Part shown: positions 58,787 through 64,000 of the stretch, piece after piece | How the letters are laid out: every line of letters begins with the position of its first letter | Position numbering within the stretch: position 1 is the first letter of the stretch | Assembly (NCBI GenBank): GCA_021904315.1 | Contig: CM038923.1 | Location: 18,048,038 to 18,112,037, forward strand | Length of the DNA stretch: 64,000 nt | Direction of reading: 5' to 3' | Origin: Sphagnum magellanicum | Taxonomy: Eukaryota; Streptophyta; Sphagnopsida; Sphagnales; Sphagnaceae | The notes under the pieces: model-generated | Databases searched by the model: none | What the model was told of the DNA's origin: nothing | What the model saw: the letters and a program-made list of their open reading frames with translations, nothing else | Made by a program: the position numbers and the translations under genes

Positions 58787-59335
58787 TTGGGATGTGTTCA
58801 CCACAATGTGATCAACTTTAGGTTTATTGCATGTTCAAAGAAAAAAATTGGAAACGACATAATAGGAATGCAATTTGTTAGGTTTTTTTATTGTGTAAAT
58901 GATGACAAAGAAGCTGATCCTAGAACTCCTCAAATCATGACATGTTTACTTTGTTACAACAATCATGTTCATGCTCTTAATCCAAACACAAAAGCAAGAA
59001 AAGGACTTATAACATATTATAAAACAAATGGTACAATAGTTTTAAAACAATATGTGGATAATGATCATGCAACAATTGGCAACCTAAACAAGTGACTATT
59101 GGGTTATTCGAAACAATACAAACTATTGGTCAAGCCTTGGCCACCAATTTGAAGAACTACTTCATTGATATGGATTGAGGGGAAAAAAAATTGCATATGT
59201 GAAAAAGGAAATATTTGCCAAGTTAGATTTACATAACTATATAACTTAGCCTAAAAAGTTAGGGAAAGGCAAACAAGGATGGAACAAGGCATGTTTAAAT
59301 TTTAACATTTGTGTTAGAAAATTGAATCATTAGTA
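58787..59335 (+). pseudogene. hAT-2 transposase, N-terminal part with BED finger
   Basis: The 102-codon frame 58787-59095 contains a BED zinc finger pattern: FFYCVNDDKEADPRTP, then TCLLCYNNHVHAL, and later QYVDNDHATI. The text continues out of frame as VTIGLFETIQTIGQALATNL (59099-59160), matching VTIGLFEATKIIGKSL of hAT-1. This copy preserves the finger better than hAT-1. The central part (FDLWM and its surroundings) is missing. Confidence 0.75.
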
Positions 59336-61345
59336 GAAATATTTAAATATATGATTGAATTTATGACTAGTATTCCAATCATTAAAACAAAATGATTAAT
59401 AACCTTGAAGTCATTATGGACGAGTCATTTAGGACAATAGTAATTTAGGACATTATGTGGCATAATGATGTGGCAAATATCATCCACTAATCATAAAGGA
59501 CATATGTGAACTCATTAATGATAGTTTAATCATTATTTTATTATTATTATTATTAAAAAATTTGACCCAAAATTTTTGGGAAACATTATTTTTAAAGTTT
59601 ATGGTATTTATTATTATATATTTATTATTTATTATATAAATAATAATATGTATATTTAATCTTATTATTTTTCATTGTATCAATTGTTGACACTTGTCAC
59701 CACTTAAACTAGGTTAAAATTTTAATTTAATGGGTAAATAGACCATCTAATCTACCCATTTAGGCTTGTTTAAGCAATCACTTAATTTAGGTAGTCTAGG
59801 TAGGTATGGAATATTCAATTGATATTCCAATGTTGACCACAATGCATGTCATTTGTGAAGTTTGATCCTTGGACCCTAAGGATGGAGTTCAACTCCTTTA
59901 CCACCCCACTTGTTATCTAAATAATATAATCTTTAATATATTTAAACCATACTTCATTTAAACATTACACAAAATTTCAAATATAATAAGTTGTATATTA
60001 TTGATAATTTGTCCAAATGAAAAAACTGAAAACTTATTCATATATTTCCTTCAATAATGTACACAACTATTTTTCTTTTTAAATGTAAATTCAATTTTTA
60101 AAAAAAATTTGAATTTTGTTATTGAATAACATTTCAATGACCATACTTTGAAAAACTTAAATTCAAACACATGATTTGTAAATGAAAAAACATTTATGGC
60201 TCACACATGAATAAATAAAATAAAACTTTGATATCTTAAACTTTTATTTGGTTTTTAAATTTATATTACAATTTTTCTTCCAATAAATCATAATTTTACG
60301 AATAACTTTTAATTTACACATATGAATCCATGTAATTTATCCACATAAAATATTTATTAATGGATCATAAATCATATATATATAATTTTTATACATATAA
60401 TCTAATATAATTGTATAATATTATTTTTTACTCATGCAAAATAAGTTTATTTATTTCTATACATATATTATTAAAATTTTCATTTAAATTTATGATAAAA
60501 TGTTAATGTAAAAAAATTATATAAATTTCCCACATCTTACACTTATGTTTTATTTTTAATTTGAAAATATTAAAATATATCATACTTTAACCATAAAAAT
60601 TTACTTTAGTGTAAAATATTTAATTTAGTCACATTGAATATTTTAAATGCATTATATATAAAGTATATTTTTTAAAAATGTAATAAAAGTTTTTATATGA
60701 CCAATATGTACAATATTAATCAAAATATGTTCCTTACATGTTGTAGTTTATTATGTCTGTTTGTAATTTTATTATTAATATTCATTGTTAAATCATTGTA
60801 AAATAATTGCATGACCACCTAAGGTACCAGATCATCTAATGTTAATGTTTTTATAGTTATACAAGGTGCCACACTATCCATGTAGCAATAATTACTTAGT
60901 CATATATAGGTCATTTTATAAATCTCAAAAATTTTAAACATACAATGGGACATTTTCTAATGACACATGATATTATTTAATTAATTAAATATAAAAAATG
61001 TCATGACATCATGACAATATTTTTCACATCATTTGAAGTAGTCATAAATTAAATCTACATATTTCATTAATTGAAAAAATAATAGTTGGAAAATCCATGT
61101 TGGCGTCTTATTTTTTAGCACACACCCAAAAACCATAACGGGTGAAATATTGTCAATGAAAAATGGATGTAATATGTCTATTTTGTAAGTTTGCATCCAT
61201 CATTCATATAAATGATTAATATATTATTCATATTTATTCCACATGGGTGATGTAGTTGTAATATATGACTATGGTCATTGATAAAGTCATTCAAGACAAC
61301 TAGTCATTGTTTCCTTGGTTACAAAGGACAAAATTTTTACCAATG
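59335..61345. mobile_element. Unidentified ~2-kb insertion within hAT-2
   Basis: In hAT-1 the bases AAATTGAACATTCTAGTGAA are continuous (30960-30979). In hAT-2 the left half resembles the text ending near 59340 and the right half (ATTCTAGTGAAAAC) resumes at about 61345. About 2.0 kb of AT-rich, non-coding DNA lies between them, including a SINE-like piece. Related words (GTCATT, GGACA, GACAA) occur near both edges, but I could not define terminal repeats or a target duplication. Confidence 0.5.
59720..59915 (-). mobile_element. Probable tRNA-derived SINE fragment (minus)
   Basis: On the minus strand, an A-box-like GTGGGGTGGTAAAGGAGTTG (about 59890-59910) is followed by a B-box-like GGATCAAACTTC (59857-59868). 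The body beyond it contains CCTACCTAGACTACC and AGTTTAAGTGG. The arrangement parallels the SINE at 25.8 kb but is more decayed. Confidence 0.4.
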
Positions 61346-61464
61346 AATATTCTAGTGAAAACGAAATGAAATTATAATATTTTAAAAATTATTATCCTTT
61401 ATTTTATTTATTTATTTATTGTTACTCAATATGCTTGTTTAATACATATATAACATTTGTTTAA

Positions 61465-62520
61465 TTATGGTTGCAAGTTTGCTTATAAAATTATTATGTT
61501 CCAAAAGGCTTGCAATTCAAGGATGTTATTATCCTTTGTTACAATGGGTAGAATATTGTCAAAATTAATGGTTGGGTGCCCCTTCTTCTTACTTGGCACA
61601 TTTTTCAAATAATTTTGAATTGTCTTTCTCATGTTGTGAGTGCATGTGTTTTGAACCAATTTAACAACCATTAGTTATTTTCTCATACATTGCAGTTTGT
61701 CATTACCATGTGCTTGAAATGTAAAGAAGTTACAAACCCACTTGCTCAAGTTAGTTTGATTGATAATGATTATATAATTGCCTTTGAGTTATTTATGTTT
61801 GCTACCAATATCAAGAAGGAAATTTGTGATGTTTTAGAACCATTCCTTTCTTTAAAAGAAGATATGAAAAGAAAAAGTCTCATAACATGTGATGTTTAAT
61901 GCTAGACTCCAAATTAAAAAACCTTCGTCTAATATCTTCTTTTATTGGTCATGAACGAGTAAGCATTATTGAAAAATATGATAGACAAGCATTACATCCT
62001 ATGCTTTTAAAATGTTATCATCATTTACAACCAATGGCATAATCTGAAGTTGGATGTGCATATCAAATAGGAGTTGTAAAATTTGATTTCTATATTTTTT
62101 AACAAACCCGGCACGTGAACCAAACACAAAACTTGTCATTAAGGAAATGTTGATTTTCAAGTGTTACCAAGTGGATTCAAAGGAAATCAAATGCCCTCTT
62201 CAATGGTGGGCAAAACATGAAGCCATGTTTCTTATTGGTGGTTTTTTGGCTCATTGAATCCTAGGGATTATTGGGCCACAAATTGAAATTGAAATATTTT
62301 TTTCTTTAGCAAGGATACTTACAAACTTGAATAGAAGTTTACAATCAATTTTTTAAAAAGAGATTGATATTTTTGGACAAAAACTAACCAAATTATCCTA
62401 AAATTGATTATAAACCACCTTCCAATTTGGTGGAATTGATTGGGGAAAAAAAAAATCAAGGAAAATTTAAAGGAATGTGAAGGGTTTTTTTTAACAAGAT
62501 GAACTTTTGGAGATATGAAA
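61465..62520 (+). pseudogene. hAT-2 transposase, C-terminal part
   Basis: It resumes at the hAT-1 counterpart of 31090. Recognisable pieces are CLMLDSKLKNLRLISSFIGH (61890-61950), SIIEKYDRQALHPMLLKCYH (61962-62020), ECPLQWW-type text near 62190 and a frame-shifted ILGLLG block near 62265. Multiple stops are present. Confidence 0.75.
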
Positions 62521-62832
62521 TGTTTGCAAAATTTATTTGATTTTGGTGTTTTCTATTTTTTAAATAATTTTTAAATTTAAAAATTAAATTTCAAAATAAT
62601 AGAGCTTTTGATACCCTTTGTTTAAGAACCACCTTTGAAAATCAAATGAAGTGTTTGAGAACTAACACTTAAAAACTTGGGAGAAACATTTTTTTTCAAA
62701 TTTTTGAAACCCTCCCTAGGTTTGTTGTAAATTAATAATAATAATAATAAAAGAACCAAGTTGGGTATTGGAAAAACTTCTAGAACTCAGACCCAATGGG
62801 TTTCTAAAAAAACTAAGACTTGCCCAACATTG

Positions 62833-64000
62833 CAATACACCCACACAACAATGGTGGTCCATTTGAAAGTTGCAAGTAAAGGGGCCCTAAACATGTGTAC
62901 TAAAGGCAAGAGGTTATATGTGCAAATTATTGATCTTTAGTGGTGGGACTTTGTGTTTAAATAACTCAAAGTCTCCCAAGTTAAATATAGTGTAATGAAA
63001 AAGGAGGGGAGGATGAAAACCTAAGTTAATGAAACAACACCATCCACCATTGAAAGTTGTACATGACAAAACTTTGGTAGTTGATGGTTATGGTTGATGC
63101 TGTACATTTCTTGTTTTTTTGTTTTTTTTGTGGTTTGTTTGTTGCAAGTTATGAACGATGGCTTGTTTTTGTTGCAACGACACTCAACACTTGCTATTTT
63201 GTTTTGTCATTCTTCATTGTTGAGGATGTTTTGCAAATTTTAAGCTAGCTTTGGTGGACGCAATTAGTGGGACATTGGGAACTCTCATATATATAGAAGT
63301 CGCCTTTGCCATGGAAAAGGAGGTACCCTTGCATTTTGGATTGTAGTGATGTTTGGAGGTTGGTAGACTTGCATTGTGATGTTCTTGGGGGGGAACGCTT
63401 GTTGTGAAATACCTACTTTTGCTTGAGGCACACATCTTTCTAGTTGCATATGCACTTCAATAAAAAGAAAATAGGTTTAAAAGTTATTTTTAGGGGTCAT
63501 AGTCAAGGATGTGATGATAAGCTCCAAGGATTTTGGTGCAATTTTCATGGCAAATCCATTGTAAGGTGGTTGAAAGTTTTCATTCTTAGTTGTTAAGGAG
63601 AAAGCAATCACATGGAGAGGACCTCTAGAATGATTGTCTATTGCTAAGAAGTTTTGTTACTCATAATGCAATTATGTTGGAGAGCATCCTTGAATTATGC
63701 ATCACTTTATCAACTCCTTAAGTTAATTGGTTCCACAACCTATTTCCAAACTATTTATGTTGTGAATATATGTTGTTTGTAGATATGGAATTACTTTGAG
63801 GGAAATGCTTAGATTTGTGTGATCACCATTAGCACTATTTTATGTTTTGTTACATAGGGGTTGTACATGATATGTTCTATGATGCAAGTTGTGCATTGTT
63901 TTGTATAATGTAGTTACATGCCTTATAGTTTGTGCAGTTGAAAATGCATATGTTCTGTTTTTTTTTTTTTTTTTTTCATTACAATGGTTTATAAAAGGGC
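62833..64000. other. AT-rich right edge of the window
   Basis: I see no gene; the longest frame (63214-63435, minus, 73 codons) is unremarkable. A run of about 19 T lies at 63958-63976. Confidence 0.5.

Larger units (their letters stand above)
58600..62832 (+). mobile_element. hAT DNA transposon, second copy (hAT-2), split by an insertion
   Basis: It carries the same BED/hAT transposase family as hAT-1 on the same strand, in two parts (58.79-59.34 and 61.46-62.52 kb). The right end, reversed, reads CAATGTTGGGCAAG and so matches the hAT-1 terminal repeat; it ends at 62832. The start given is where transposase-linked similarity begins, because the true left end was not located. Many stops and frame changes show it is long dead. 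Confidence 0.72.

Noticed and set aside
1-64000. LTR retrotransposon or other virus-like element
   Set aside because: I looked for reverse transcriptase, integrase and protease motifs and for long direct terminal repeats, and found none I could support.

Overview
The window is nuclear DNA from a land plant. The supporting evidence is a phragmoplast-type KIN-12 kinesin, a RINGLET-type homeodomain gene, a DWARF27-like carotenoid isomerase gene, short GT-AG introns, telo-box motifs and abundant hAT DNA transposons. The short introns and AT-rich, repeat-filled spacers would suit a seed-free plant (fern, lycophyte or bryophyte), but nothing here fixes the clade. All gene models below were assembled by hand from reading frame, intron phase and splice sites.

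Layout. 1-1.9 kb is AT-rich spacer. 1.9-16.3 kb holds a 29-exon KIN-12 kinesin gene (+) of about 3,061 codons. Its 5,328-bp coiled-coil exon contains nine 63-residue tandem repeats. 16.3-21.4 kb has no recognisable gene, only scattered gene-like fragments and a 73-bp tandem duplication. 21.4-28 kb is repeat-rich: a decayed hAT transposase (-), satellite-like repeats, a CTAC tract and a tRNA-derived SINE. 28.04-32.52 kb is a hAT element with both ends and a perfect 8-bp target duplication. 33.5-35.2 kb (-) is a homeodomain gene matching only the N-terminal part of the RINGLET family. 35.2-43 kb is spacer with a small hAT-like MITE. 43.2-46.1 kb (+) is a DWARF27-like gene in 8 exons. 49.25-50.84 kb (+) is a ZNF511-type C2H2 zinc finger gene in 4 exons. 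52-53 kb has fragments of an unrecognised, probably decayed gene. 55-64 kb is AT-rich repeat territory with a second hAT copy split by a 2-kb insertion that carries a SINE-like piece.

The four host genes do not form a pathway: one is cytokinetic (KIN-12), one chromatin-related (RINGLET-like), one plastid carotenoid metabolism (D27-like) and one of unclear nuclear function (ZNF511-like). The most distinctive feature is the KIN-12 rod, which appears to be growing by in-frame duplication in whole-heptad steps. A cluster of AACGG cores upstream fits mitotic (G2/M) control of that gene.
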